DNA from: Albidovulum sediminicola
GTDB lineage: Bacteria > Pseudomonadota > Alphaproteobacteria > Rhodobacterales > Rhodobacteraceae
Assembly (NCBI RefSeq): GCF_025751575.1
Contig: NZ_JAOWLA010000006.1
Span: forward strand, 124,001-188,000
Direction of reading: 5' to 3'
Length of the DNA stretch: 64,000 nucleotides
A program made the position numbers and the translations under genes. Positions within the stretch are counted from its first letter, which is position 1. Every line of letters starts with the position of its first letter. The notes beneath the pieces were generated by a model. The model ran no database searches. It was not told the DNA's origin and saw only the letters and a program-made list of their open reading frames with translations. Shown in pieces: positions 63,416-64,000 of this stretch.

Positions 63416-63610
63416 ATGCCCGTCATCCGCATCGAAATGTACGAAGGCCGCACGGTCGAACAGAAACGCGCCTGTGCGGCTGCCGTGACCCAGGCCCTGA
63501 TTGAGACCTGTGGCGGCAATCCGCAGGCCGTCCACGTCATTTTTCAGGATGTCGCCAAGCACGACTGGGCGACGGGCGGACGCCTGGCGATCGACCCGAA
63601 ACCGGAGTGA
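63416..63610 (+). CDS. 4-oxalocrotonate tautomerase-family protein
   Basis: 64 residues starting M-PVIRIEMYEGRTVEQKRA: Pro2 becomes the catalytic N-terminal Pro1, and a conserved Arg follows near residue 12. The small hexameric 4-OT enzymes move keto-enol double bonds in ring-cleavage pathways. It may act with the neighbouring enolase-superfamily enzyme (divergent, 169 bases). Followed by a strong terminator. Confidence 0.92.
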   Translation: MPVIRIEMYEGRTVEQKRACAAAVTQALIETCGGNPQAVHVIFQDVAKHDWATGGRLAIDPKPE

Positions 63611-63649
63611 AGGCGCGCGCGCCCCAGCCGCTTCGCGTGGCCTAATGAC

Positions 63650-63680
63650 AAGGGCGCCGGAGGAATGCTCCGGCGCCCTT
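63650..63680. terminator. Intrinsic terminator between tautomerase and icd
   Basis: A 13-base perfect stem AAGGGCGCCGGAG / CTCCGGCGCCCTT with a five-base loop, then TT on the plus strand. It lies between convergent genes and can end transcription from both sides. Confidence 0.88.
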
Positions 63681-63707
63681 TTCGTCATTGCGGTCTGCGC
63701 GCAGGGC

Positions 63708-64000
63708 TCAGCCCAGCGAGGCGATCACTGCGTTGAACGTGGCCGAGGGCCGCATCACGCCCGCCACCTTCGCCGGATCGGCGTGGTAGTAGCCGCCCAG
63801 GTCCGCAGGCTTGCCCCGGCCAGCCGATAGTTCGGCGACGATGGCCGCCTCTCCCTCTGCCAGCGCCTTGGCGACCGGCGCGAAGCGCGCGGCAAGGCCC
63901 GCGTCGGCGCTTTGGGCAGCGAGTGCCTCGGCCCAGTAGCGGGCGAACCAGTAGTGGCTGTCGCGGTTGTCCGGCTGACCGACCTTGCGGCCGGGCGAGC
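63708..64000 (-). CDS. icd: Monomeric NADP-isocitrate dehydrogenase, C-terminal part
   Basis: The last 96 or so residues of a gene that runs off the right edge. The segment DNRDSHYWFARYWAEALAAQ and the end DLGGYYHADPAKV with MRPSATFNAVIASLG match the C terminus of the monomeric (IDH-II, about 740-residue) enzyme, not the dimeric type. It oxidises isocitrate to 2-oxoglutarate in the TCA cycle. Confidence 0.9.
   Translation of the reverse strand, partial: SPGRKVGQPDNRDSHYWFARYWAEALAAQSADAGLAARFAPVAKALAEGEAAIVAELSAGRGKPADLGGYYHADPAKVAGVMRPSATFNAVIASLG

Overview
The window is a gene-dense, high-G+C chromosomal segment of an alphaproteobacterium, most likely a marine or Roseobacter-type member of the Rhodobacteraceae. 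Four things support this: a dmdA-acuI pair for DMSP demethylation behind a divergent GntR gene, a DksA with a single cysteine, a sorbitol/mannitol (smo) operon in the Rhodobacter gene order, and the gene orders yceD-rpmF-plsX-fabH-ihfA-merR and argS-SPOR-nagZ-scpA-scpB. No rRNA, CRISPR array, prophage or intact insertion sequence was seen.

Layout. 0.2-5.7 kb: a tightly overlapping minus-strand run coding for a MoxR ATPase, a small peptide, a DUF2927 lipoprotein, a 54-residue membrane protein, a CoxE-like VWA protein, a one-helix membrane protein, a DedA protein and an M48 peptidase. 5.8-11.4 kb: dksA, two flavoproteins, xthA, erpA and dgt. 11.4-16.6 kb: argS, a SPOR protein, nagZ and scpAB. 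16.6-22.7 kb: dcd, tRNA-Pro(GGG), the ihfA/fatty-acid/L32 operon and bamE. 22.7-29.9 kb: msrB, an OlsB-like acyltransferase, a three-gene methyl-folate cluster, an outer-membrane barrel, a Ppx/GppA protein, rlmE and a Hint-domain protein. 29.9-30.6 kb: a gene-poor, AT-rich stretch with RNA-like hairpins. 30.6-38.2 kb: the smo operon and its LacI-type regulator, with a perfect palindromic operator candidate. 38.4-43.4 kb: a cupin, a DUF302 protein and a free-standing one-module NRPS (C-A-T-TE).

43.5-49.3 kb is a decay zone. A TAXI/TRAP transporter and the beta-ketoadipate genes pcaI, pcaJ and pcaF are all broken by stops, frameshifts and deletions. An apparently intact uspA, aminotransferase and BKACE-family gene survive between them. 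49.5-53.3 kb carries yajC-secD-secF and a TSUP permease. 53.3-56.3 kb holds the GntR-dmdA-acuI locus with two operator-like palindromes. 56.3-63.7 kb is an uncharacterised catabolic locus: an SDR, a polyamine/opine-type ABC transporter, a LuxR-type regulator, an enolase-superfamily enzyme and a 4-OT tautomerase. The window ends inside a monomeric NADP-isocitrate dehydrogenase gene.

Themes: housekeeping blocks (translation, lipid synthesis, chromosome condensation, protein export) alternate with catabolic islands for osmolytes and organic acids. DmdA makes 5-methyl-THF, and the 24-26 kb cluster encodes enzymes expected to act on methyl-THF. All assignments come from reading motifs and from remembered family knowledge; no database search was run.
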